A stretch of DNA of 64,000 nucleotides from positions 186,001-250,000 of the forward strand of contig NW_026251412.1 of the NCBI RefSeq assembly GCF_025118155.1. Reading direction: 5' to 3'. Each line of letters opens with the position of its first letter. The first letter of the stretch is position 1. The position numbers and the translations under genes are program-made. Source of the DNA: Cokeromyces recurvatus. Taxonomy: Eukaryota > Mucoromycota > Mucoromycetes > Mucorales > Mucoraceae. Positions 46,356 through 56,315 of this stretch are shown here, in pieces. The notes under the pieces are model-generated. The model was given only the letters and a program-made list of their open reading frames with translations, ran no database searches and had not been told where the DNA came from.

Positions 46356-47495
46356 ACTTTTTTTGAAAAAAAAATAAATAGAAAGAAAGAGCAAGTAATA
46401 TTTTTGATAACTTTTTCCTATTTTATTAGCAATGGTCAGAACAATTTTATTAGATGTTGTTTCTAAATTAATCATAGTTGGCCCCACTTTGCCCTCAAAG
46501 GTGATAAATCTCTCAAGAATCATTATTTATTTTTCATATAACTATCGTTTGCGAAATAATAAAGCCAAGTAAAGTGATTAAATTACGGAAAGCCTAAGGC
46601 TCTTATATTTAATAGGAAAAAAAAAAGGGGGTAGACATCAGGTCTTGGTTCTAATCACTGTTTATACTCTATAATGTTAAGCTTAGTACAATAATAGCGC
46701 ATCAGAAAAACAGCAATTTCATATGATGTTAATCAAACAGCGATAGGTACATGATATATATATATATATATGAGATTATTCTAGATCCATAGAGTTTCTT
46801 CTTTCAGTTTGCAATCACACAAGTAACTAGATTAGCCCACTGTTTTTGTGTCTTTTTTACTTTATTTTGAGTCTGTCAATTCTTTTATATTTTATAATTT
46901 ATGCTGATACGTATCGATTATTGGCGGTTCTCTTCTTACAACTAATTTGTTTTTGTACTTTCGAATAATGTAATATGTAGACTATCAATAAAGGATCATA
47001 ATTCCGGTAAAATAAATCTCAAGTAAATCAAAAAAAGTGAGATAAAGGCAACCAAAGTCGTTTCCTTCTCTCAATAATGAAAGTGAGTGTTTCAAATACA
47101 TGAAAAATCAAGTTCACAATTTGCAATGAATTCATCAACTGTATTACAAGTTTCCCACTTGATGGAATTAAACACTAAACATATAGATATAGAGATTTTG
47201 GACTTTTAATGCAATCTTCATTCTATTTTTTTTTCAAGTGTACAAAAATGCCTCCAAAAAGAAAATTAGGTAAATATTATGATTGATGTATAGCTATATA
47301 GCATATGTCATAATATTTATTTTTAAATCCTTCTGGGAACAAAGAATCTGGGGATCCTAGACCAAGAAAAAGGTATGTTGGATGTACATATTGAAATACA
47401 CAAAGAATAACAGCGGGACATCCCATATTTACAGGTAAGTTAGCCCATTGAAGAAATGCCTCCATTCGTCCAAAAAGCTAAAAGTATCTCAATAT
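46356..47495. other. Non-coding interior of Fanzor element
   Basis: About 1.1 kb upstream of the Fanzor gene without a supportable frame. It should contain its promoter. A (TA)n run lies at 46756-46771. On the plus strand at 47248 there is an ATG followed by CCTCCAAAAAGAAAATTAG and a good GTAAAT donor, and an open stretch with GNKESGDPRPRKRYVG near 47336; together they look like the relic of a second, oppositely oriented gene, but no body of that gene remains. Confidence 0.4.
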
Positions 47496-47619
47496 GTCCC
47501 GTTTCCGTATCACTGTCCCATTTTCTTACTGGTGTCCCAACTTTGCAACTCTGTCCCAATTTAATTTGGAATTGACCAATTTTTTTTTTTTCATTGGCCC
47601 AACCTAGTTTCTTTGACTG
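47496..47619 (-). repeat. Right terminal inverted repeat of Fanzor element with 19-bp iterons
   Basis: GTCCC starts at 47496, 47515, 47534 and 47553, again a 19-bp period, mirroring the left end. Followed outward by a T/A-rich block, CCAACCTAGTTTC, and the TA duplication. Confidence 0.9.
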
Positions 47620-47714
47620 TAATAAAAACACAAATATTTTTATTTAAAAACAAAGCTAAATATTCACTACAGGAGTATATTTTTTTAATAAACAGGAATA
47701 ATGTCAAATTCTAT

Positions 47715-48573
47715 TTACTTTTGACTATTCTTCTTCTTTTCGTCTTTATGATCAAAACGTAGGATGCTAAGATCAGGCTGCAAAATTTTGGGTAAAGGTA
47801 TTTTGATTGATTTTGGACAACGGACTATATTTGAAGATGGCGGTTTAATGCAGACTTTAGTTACTTTATAGCATTTATATATCTTTTCCATGTCCTTATT
47901 ATCCATTGTCCTTGTTGTTAATTTTGTATTCATTTTATTTTTTACTATAGCGAGTGAAGATAAATGAATGGCTTTTTTCTTAAGTTCTGTTGGTTTTCTA
48001 AGTTGAATGCATATTCTACATTTACACAATTTTTTAGATTGTCTTCGGCTACCTTGCTCTTCTAACCAAAGTAAATGAGGAATAAAGCTCACTTATATAC
48101 AATGGTTAATGTTGTTACTTAATCATAACAGTTATACATTACTTACTTTCATCTTTAAAAGCTATCCCACTTGGATGACCATAAATAACTAATTGGTTAT
48201 TTGCTTCGAAACTAACGTAATAGCCTTTTGGTAATTTTCGTAAAAATGTAAGCTCTATTGAATATTGGCGATGAGAATTATATGCGATTTCCTTTTTTTT
48301 TTTTTGTTTTTACATGCAACCTTTTCCATGTCCTATTCGTACATTGGATAGAGCTTTTCCAGTAACATGTAATAAATGGATTCTTTTTAATTCTTGGGCA
48401 TCTGTAAAATTCAAGTGAAAATACTTTTCAGCTCTTTTTTTACCAACAGCATCAGAATATTTTGGTGGGTTCAAAAAATGTAAATTACGATCACGCTTTA
48501 GATAAAGCTTTAAAGCTTTGCTGACCATATAAACAATTCCTTTATATATAAATATATAGAAATAACTATGCAA
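47715..48573 (-). pseudogene. Clr2-like transcriptional silencing protein, probably decayed
   Basis: Minus-strand blocks 48178-48573 (with one in-frame TAA near 48311) and 47715-48092 join through a GTAAGT intron. They contain LPKGYYVSFEANNQLVIYG, HPSGIAFKDEMSFIPHLLWL and KLCKCRICIQLRKP. The order L-P-x-G-Y, Y-G-H-P-x-G, F-x-P-H-L-x-W-L, C-x-C-x2-C matches the Clr2 transcription-silencing domain, known from the SHREC heterochromatin complex of fission yeast. The N-terminal block has MVSKALKLYLKRDRNLHFLN. The protein ends soon after the domain, much shorter than Clr2, only 95 bp from the Fanzor element end. The TAA sits at an A-rich run (AAAAACA13). A pseudogene or a truncated paralogue is most likely; a sequencing error in the A run is an alternative. 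Confidence 0.6.
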
Positions 48574-49486
48574 ATTTAGCAGTAATATTTTTTCTTCATT
48601 TTTTTTTTAGTGAAAATTTGCTAAAAACTATATTTTTTCGGACAAAAAAAAAAAAAGTTTACACGAAACTATTTTCATTATGGATTATATTCCTCCTCCT
48701 CTACATATACGTGAAACATTTTGTAAAAGAAGAGAAAGGAAATCATCTTTAATACTACGATAAAGACTAGTTATAATAAATAGTATATAAGCTGACTAGG
48801 ATCAGAAAACCCGCTATACTAAAAGATACATTTTGGAACTATTTCCCATTGGCTTAAAAGTTAAAATGGGTGGTAAGGACTTATTACTTCATGGCATGAG
48901 CTGCACTAAAAGTGATAGTTCCACTTTTAGTGTTTTATATTCATCAGCGTATTTCATTGAAGAGTGATTATTTTTGATTCTAATATTCTTCACAATTTTC
49001 GTATTACGAGAAACATCACTACAGTGAGAAGTTCCAATTGGCTGAATCTTACTTTCTTTCATACTCTAAACTGTTCTGTTTCTTTTTAATTGTGTTTAAG
49101 TAATAAATGAGTATGATATTCTTTTACAAAAGTAGATAATAAGAACAAATTTTAAATGAAGGATTGTGTAAATAAGTTGGGAAAGGACATTTTTTAACAT
49201 AGCGTCTTTTTTTTTAAAAAAAATGAAGCTACCATTAGGTATTTCGAAACAAAAAATTAGACCTTTTTGTTTATTTAGATCAGGAGATGGAGGAGATAGT
49301 CAGAGAAGTAAAATTCAACCAATAAAGACTTGTATAACACTTTTCAATAGTTGCCCACTATTGACAGCAGCATAGCATTATCAACGACAATAATGTTTAC
49401 CTTTTATCCGGCATAAATTTTGGCAAGTTCTTTTTTTTTTTTTTGTTTAAAATGAAACAAGCCTTATGACGGTTTTAAGATTAGAT

Positions 49487-49528
<42 letters not shown>

Positions 49529-49800
49529 TGTTTTAATCACTATTGATAAAATAGACTTGTTACATGCAGTTTGTTTGGTTAAGGCATATTCTTGTTGATA
49601 CTTTTTCTCACAAAGCTCTGCATAATCATGTTTCATATCATAAACTTCTCCTTCCACATTGTTTCCCTCCCCCCTCCAACTACCTCCACCACCACTATCA
49701 CCTCCAAATAAAAACCCCTAAATTTGTTAAAAAACAAATTTGTTTAAATTAAATGGCGTTGTATTATTATTAAATGTGCTATGTTTAAATTATCATTTTT
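48574..49800. other. Intergenic region with small palindrome and A tract
   Basis: About 1.2 kb without a supportable gene. A perfect 11-bp inverted repeat CACTAAAAGTG / CACTTTTAGTG is at 48904-48932. An approximately 40-base A run ends at 49526. A short plus-strand frame at 48680 (MDYIPPPLHIRETFCKRRER) stops after about 27 codons and was not called. Confidence 0.45.
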
Positions 49801-50261
49801 TTAACGTTCTTCCAAATCCCAATAAATGATCATATCATTGGAATTTAATTCAAATTCGAATTCTACGTCTTCTAGAAACTGAATTTCATGAACTAATAAT
49901 GCTGGTATCATACAGTCATGATTTGCTTGCAAGATATAAGCTTGATTTGATTGTAAATCATCGATTTGAATTGAGCCAGAAAGTACAGTAATATGTGCCA
50001 TGGAAGGAAAATGATGTGGTGGCTTTATATATAAAATTAGGGTAAAAAAAGAAAAAGAAAAAACCCAAATATTACCAGTGATTTTCCAGCACTAAATCTC
50101 ATCGTTGTTTTTAAATAAGGCGTCTTTACAAGATTTTTCCATTCACCACCTAGACAAGCAGGGAAATGTGGAATTGGTGTATATTTATTCTTTTCATTAT
50201 CCTTGCCTTCCATATTCTTTATAATGGGAGAAGATATCATAGTTGGTGTTGAAGATATCAT
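49801..50261 (-). CDS. Small cupin-like protein
   Basis: 135 residues from exons 50076-50261 and 49801-50022. The C-terminal 90 residues have the alternating beta pattern of a single cupin barrel: TTMRFSAGKSLPPHHFPSMA, then HITVLSGSIQIDD, SNQAYILQANHDCMIPALLV and HEIQFLEDVEFEFELN. The H-H-F-P-S-M-A-H-I-T-V-L-S-G-S stretch resembles cupin motif 1 and IPALLVHEI the place of motif 2, but not all metal ligands of the classic motif are present. I cannot name a substrate; a small-molecule-binding or assembly role is possible. No signal peptide. Confidence 0.7.
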
Positions 50262-50807
50262 GTTTGCAATAAAAATAATAATAGAAAGAAAAGAAGGAAA
50301 AAAAAAAGGGATGTGTGTGTGAGAGAAACTAGAACATTGAGTTTAATATAACTTATTTAAATAGTACATGATTTGCTTTTTTTTTTTTTTTTTTCATTGC
50401 TACAAGTCACATACATTCTAACTCAGTAGTATCATTAAACTTACCAATAACAGGAGAACATAATTTCCTCCAAATATGTAAAGTCTAAATTCACATTAAA
50501 TACGAAATAGATTCATCTATTTGGCTACTATGTAATAAATGAAAATAAAATAGGAGATTACTTGATTTGACAAGAGAAAGAGTGATACTTGGATAGCAGC
50601 TGTAGTAGTTAGTAATATCTAAATTTGTAATAATGCATAAATTATAGTTTAATTCTTGATTTGCTATTATTCAAACAGAAATTATTATTATCTTATTTTA
50701 TTTTTTTGCTCATGACACGTTCATTTATTTTTCGCACTAATAATAGTTTACTAACTCATATTTATAATTACTAGTATACTACTATCATTAGGTCTTTGTA
50801 TAGACAT

Positions 50808-50849
<42 letters not shown>

Positions 50850-51286
50850 GAAGGAGGGAATGTCTCGACCTATTCTTTGAGGTCATCAAGTAAGTATAAC
50901 TGTTTAAATAGATTTAACAAGGTGCTCATGTGCTCTTTTCTTTGTAAACGTATGTTTCATCCTTATCTGTCACTGTGCTCTGTACTAAGTGTATATTTAG
51001 TAACAGGTCATTATATATTATTAAATTAAACTGTTCTTCCGAGTTTTGGTTTGGTTATTAGGAATATACATGTATACCGGTATTATAGATAAATATATAT
51101 ATGTATATATTTCTTTTACGATATATCCAATGAAATTTATTTGACATGAATCTAACCCATCTTACTATATAACTAAATAAAGGATATACTATAAATGGCT
51201 AGTAAACTGTGTCTTCATCTTACTGCTAATTTGATACAAACTCCAGTAGTATAATAAATTTGTTGAACTACCCTATTTTATACAAA

Positions 51287-51342
<56 letters not shown>

Positions 51343-51820
51343 CTGTCATATATAATAATAAAGTAGGCTAATTCCGTATTATAATTCACTATTATGTACT
51401 CATTTGTAATCATCTATAATAAGATTTTTTTTTTGGAAGAGTACTGCTCAAATGAAAGGATATAATTTTATTTTCCTTCTCTTCTCGTTACTAGAAAATG
51501 AAAATATAGATCCCTGCTAGTGGAGTTTACAAAGGAACATAAATAGCAGCGTTTTAAAATGAATAAATAAATTAATTACTATAGCAATATATATATATAT
51601 ATATATTTTTTTTTTTGTCAATCTTATTGCATAGCTAGCTATAAAAATCCCCATTTATTATGGTACATACAAAGATAAAATACTTGTATTCCTTTTCTTT
51701 TTTTCTTTTTAATCAACATATCCTATACATTAAAAAAAAAACTATAGTATATAAAGAAAAAAGAAACAGTTTTATTATCTATAATAAATGCTTTCGAAAT
51801 ATGTACAATAAATATCTTGG
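50262..51820. other. Intergenic region between cupin-like gene and MSH6 3' end
   Basis: About 1.56 kb. Contains the cupin-like gene's promoter on the left. Homopolymers: T run near 50378-50394, A run at 50811-50845 and T run at 51289-51340 (52 bases). A (TA)n run lies at 51588-51604. No supportable gene. Confidence 0.45.
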
Positions 51821-53346
51821 TTACACATGTATGTTTTGGAAACTGGAAAGAATACGCTGGGTAGGTAACTTTTCTCTTTTGTTGGACCAGATATATTGTA
51901 AATCAGCAATAATAGCAGGAGTAATATTTACATTATCATCCTTTATATTGGCATAAGTGGTATCTTTCGAATGATGCACCTTCTCTGTTTCTTCAGCTAT
52001 TTCAGTAGCTCTTTCTACAATAGACATAGGTATACCTGCCATCATAGCTACATTCATACCAAAGGATTTCTCACATATACCGGGTGTTAACTTGTACAAA
52101 AATGTAATACTATGATTATCTTCGCCTACCATGTAGCTCCTAATTAGATAAAATAAAATAAAATAAATAAACTGTTTCCATATATTAATTATATAGATAA
52201 TACTTTACATGTGCATATTATTAATTTCTGGATTCCTTTCAAATTCTTTACATAATGTATGATAGTGAGTTGCAAACATACCCAGACATCCAATGTGTGT
52301 TGAAAGATGATGTAAAACTGAATAAGCAATTGCATATCCGTCATAGGTAGATGTTCCTCTTCCAAGCTCATCTAAAATGACCATTGAACGTGAAGTGGCT
52401 TCTTTCAAAATCTTTGATGTCTCTGCTAATTCAACCATAAACGTTGACTGTCCTGCCATGATATTATCATTTGCGCCTATACGGGTATAGATTCGATCAC
52501 ATGGCGTCAATCTACAGGAGCGAGCAGGAACATAACCTCCTAATTGCGCGAGAATAATGGCTACACATGTTTGTCTTAATAGCGTAGACTTACCACCCAT
52601 ATTAGGACCAGTTAAAACAATAACACTTGCTTGATCACCACCTAAACCGACATCATTTGGGATAAAGTCTGTAGCAACGCTAAATACATATATATATATA
52701 CATAATTAATTAAATGGATTTACTACTATAATTGAATTTCTAGATCTTTGTTTGTTACTCATTACCCTGGCACCACGCATGGATGACGAAGTTCTTCAAA
52801 TTCAATAACACTTTTTTCTTGATCCAAAAGAATAGGTCTACAAGCAGGTTCTAAAATATAAAATTATATTATAATTTTAAATATACTCTGTCTATAGTCA
52901 TATATGCGTATACATCTTACCTCCCATATTCAAAGATCCTTTTGCTAAGCCCATTAATGCATCCAACTGTGCAATACTTTGAACAGCATTTAACCACATG
53001 TCATACGATTCATCAAATGAAGCATACACTTGTAACACAAACTTTTTCACAAATGCATTTTTAGTTTCTAAAAGTTCTTTATATTCTATCACCATACGTT
53101 TGATTGTACTATCCCAATAGCGCGATACTTTCTATTCATGATAAACCCGTTAGCTTGTCTATTTAAAAGCACAATTTCATATAGATAGTATGCTTACACT
53201 AGTAGTGGAAAGTTGATCCCAATCACGTGGTACAGAAATGTTTTTAGGCACTTCAAGTTGATAAATATCCTTACCAAGATCTTTATATGTAATAGTAGAG
53301 CATCTAATTTAAGCATATTTAGTTAAACTGTATTATATGAATTTTT

Positions 53347-53388
<42 letters not shown>

Positions 53389-55762
53389 CATGTATGTATA
53401 TAATCCTACTTTAATTGTTTCTTGACTTTAAATAAATGACGATTAAACTCTTCTTCCATATCTTTAATTTGTTGATTAATAGTATCCCATTCATTGTTCA
53501 TACCACTGTTAGGTATTATTGTTCTTGACTTTCCATCTATTTTGAATAAATAAAATAGTCTATGATATTATAGTATCATTACTTACAGTCAATATCAACC
53601 TCTGCTATAATAAACGACTTCAATATACTGTCTAATTTTTCACCTATTTGAGGAAACTGATCAATCAATCTACCCAGTAATGCTGATGTATACTGGGAAC
53701 GATTTTCGGTCATTGTACGAATGATTTCTCCTGTAGTCTTAAAACCTTGTAGAGCAGCTAAGAACTCCTTTACTCTAATCCTTCCTGAATGAATACGAGA
53801 TATAAGACGCTCTAAATCGGGTATAGATGCCATTTCTTTTGATATAGTATCATGCAATCCTCTTAAACGCATCAAATCTTCAACAGCATCCAGACGAGCA
53901 TTAATTTCTTCAATACGGCGTAAAGGATGACATAACCATTGTTTAAACAATCGTTTACCAAAAGGCGTAATACTGTTTGCTAATAACTTAAAAACAGTAC
54001 CATCAGTACTACCATCAGATGAGTTTTGAAAGATTTCAAGATTAGCTAATGTTTGACCGTCAAGTACTAAAGATGTACTTTGTCGGATTGGATCATACAT
54101 TAGAATATTTTTAGCTGATAATAATTCTTTATCTAATTTAAGCTAAATTATAGAGGATTAGCTTATTCTAAAAATAAAAAAAAAAAAAAAGGGAGAGAGG
54201 GAGCGGATAAATAAAAAGACTTACAGTACGAAGATACCAAATTAAGCCACCAAAAGCAGACATGAGTAAAGGGTCCTGTCGAGCTTCTTTCATTGCAATA
54301 GTCAGATGTTCATTACTCTCTTTTATATCAAAATATCCATTAATATTAATTTCATCTTCTGTAATACGGGCATCCCAAAACTCAGTTTCAGGCTGTAATT
54401 TATTCCAAAGAGGTTCATTTAAAATAGATTTCAACATACGAGTCGTAGCTTTAGAAAGGCCACCTTTTTCGGTTACTAGTTCGCGAGGTTTAATTTGCAT
54501 AATAAGGGTTTCAAATTTAGTACGATGAATATCATCTTCAAAATGAACAAGATTAAATTCTGCGGTTGAGGTATCAACAAAGCAAATACCAAACTTGGGA
54601 GGAATTTTATCATCCATATCGCACTGTTCTTTAATAGACATACAATAGGTACCTAATTCATTTGTAAGTAAACCAGCATCAACCAGAGTACCGGCTGTTA
54701 AGACTGAAGTTAATTCACGGCGAATCACTTTATCTGCTTTACTGGTCTTGCCATCACTCTTTTCACGCATTGATTTACCAATAGCTGTCTCCATTTGATC
54801 CACTTTAGCTACTTTATAACTTTAAAGAAAAGAAGGGTAGCGAAGCATGTTATTTGCTTGGTCTATATTTTTTTTTTATAGAGTATATACGTACCCCTTT
54901 GCAATAAATTGTGCAGCCCAGTAATCAAATGACATTTCAGGTACACCAACCATTCGCATATTAACTCTATCTGTCATTTTTAAATCAAATTGCGTATGAC
55001 CAATATCTGCGTCCTTTTCATAAAGCTCATAAAATTTTCCCTTTTTGAAAAAGACAACTGTATCCCAATGTTTATGCTTCACTTCCCAATATTGTCTTTC
55101 GAAAGGGGTAAACTTGTCCCAAGCAGATTTGGGAATATATAATGTTCTAGGATCATACTCTGCCGTACCAATACGATTACCATCTACATCTTTTATATCT
55201 TGTAACCAATAATATCTTTCTTCATTTTTCTCTTTAAATTTTTGCATTCTATCCTGGCTTTTTTCAGATTTAGATGTTATTCTAGAAAATGCATTTACAA
55301 ATGGTGTTCTTTTGATATTTCTTGAAGGTGATTCAACAGAGATATGTTTGAATTTTTCAGCTAAAGGTGTCATTGGTGGTTTTTTAAGGATATTCTTTTC
55401 TGCCTGTATAATATCCTCTTCTGGAATGTCGTCCATAAATTCATCCTCATCTTCATCGACGACATTATCTTCCTTTGTAGGTTTAAAATCATCATCACTA
55501 TCATCGTCAGCAATTCTACGAACAAGCCTTTTCTTTTTTCCTATTGAAATTCACGTTTTATTTATTTAGTTTTAATGCGTTAAAATGCCGCCAAATATGT
55601 GTATATTTTACCTGTAGGTTTACTTTCTGGTGAATCTTCTACATCACTGTTGTCAGACTCTTTGTAATTTACTCTTTTACGTGTACGTCCCTAAAATTAA
55701 AAAAAATAATAATAAAAAAAAAAAATATGAGTTATATTTCTTTTAACATATTTACAGCTAAC

Positions 55763-55809
<47 letters not shown>

Positions 55810-56077
55810 CTACCAATGATGACATTATTGGGATTTCATCCTCATCACTTGATTGATCAACATCCATTTCATTTTCTTCTATATCTTTCTTAGAATGCGT
55901 TGATGATCGTTCTTTGACAGCTAGTGTTTTGGTAGGCTCTTCTGTTGGCTTTTTTTCTGTTATCGGAATCGATGTGGTAGCTTCTTGAGCTGTACTTCCA
56001 TTCGTTGATACAGAAGGTTTTTTACTGAAAAATGATAATAAAGAACTTTGTTGCGATGGCCTTTTTGAATTAGACAT
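51821..56077 (-). CDS. MSH6: DNA mismatch repair protein MSH6
   Basis: MutS homologue that pairs with MSH2 (MutS-alpha) to detect base mismatches. Eleven exons (56077-55814, 55690-55612, 55540-54895, 54819-54225, 54142-53587, 53536-53410, 53303-53198, 53131-52921, 52850-52766, 52679-52209, 52139-51821) sum to 1152 residues in frame. The N terminus has a PCNA-binding PIP box QSSLLSFF and an acidic linker. The mismatch-binding F-x-E motif is in [16 protein letters not shown], distinguishing MSH6 from MSH2. Then the connector, lever and clamp regions, and the ATPase: [13 protein letters not shown] (Walker A), [31 protein letters not shown] (Walker B) and TH in MFATHYHTL. No PWWP domain, as in other fungi. 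The first intron carries a 43-base A tract at 55765-55807. Confidence 0.97.
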
Positions 56078-56315
56078 GAGTGTGTAAACGATCTCTGCAC
56101 TTAAAAAAAAAAAGCCTTAATCACGTATGATCGCGTCAAGTTTTTTTTTTTTTTCTTTTTTTTTCAGTTATGCTTCCTGTGACTTGTTGTACGATCATTA
56201 CTTTTTTTTTTTTTTTTTTCTTAAATCAATAAAGCACTGTAATAACAATAGAATGTTTATTTTATATTTAAATAATTTAATAAAAAAGGGGAAATGGTTT
56301 ATTATTTTTTTAAAA
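56078..56315 (-). promoter_or_regulatory. MSH6 promoter with MCB-like core
   Basis: 238 bp between the MSH6 start and the TAF5 stop, so MSH6 is transcribed from here or from within the TAF5 3' region. TCGCGT at 56131-56136 reads ACGCGA on the gene strand, an MCB-like core about 55 bp upstream of the start. Yeast MSH6 is a G1/S-expressed MBF target; that it holds here is inference. Confidence 0.35.

Larger units (their letters stand above)
43147..47619 (-). mobile_element. Fanzor (OMEGA nuclease)-carrying DNA transposon with Tc1/mariner-like ends
   Basis: A 4473-bp element. Ends start CAGTCGTTGAAACTAGG (left) and CAGTCAAAGAAACTAGG (right, reverse strand) with TA outside both (43145-43146 and 47620-47621). 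Inverted repeats run about 120 bp each (43147-43265 and 47496-47619). Inside them GGGAC occurs four times at exact 19-bp spacing on both sides. The only substantial gene is a multi-exon Fanzor-type nuclease on the minus strand, so the element lacks its own recognisable transposase. Over the first 25 bp its right end matches the end of the DD34E element at 29939 at about 19 positions without gaps. I infer a non-autonomous relative moved by that family's transposase. Confidence 0.85.

Noticed and set aside
48680..48762. Short plus-strand frame starting MDYIPPPLHIRETF
   Set aside because: Good-looking start but stops after about 27 codons and no continuing exon was found.
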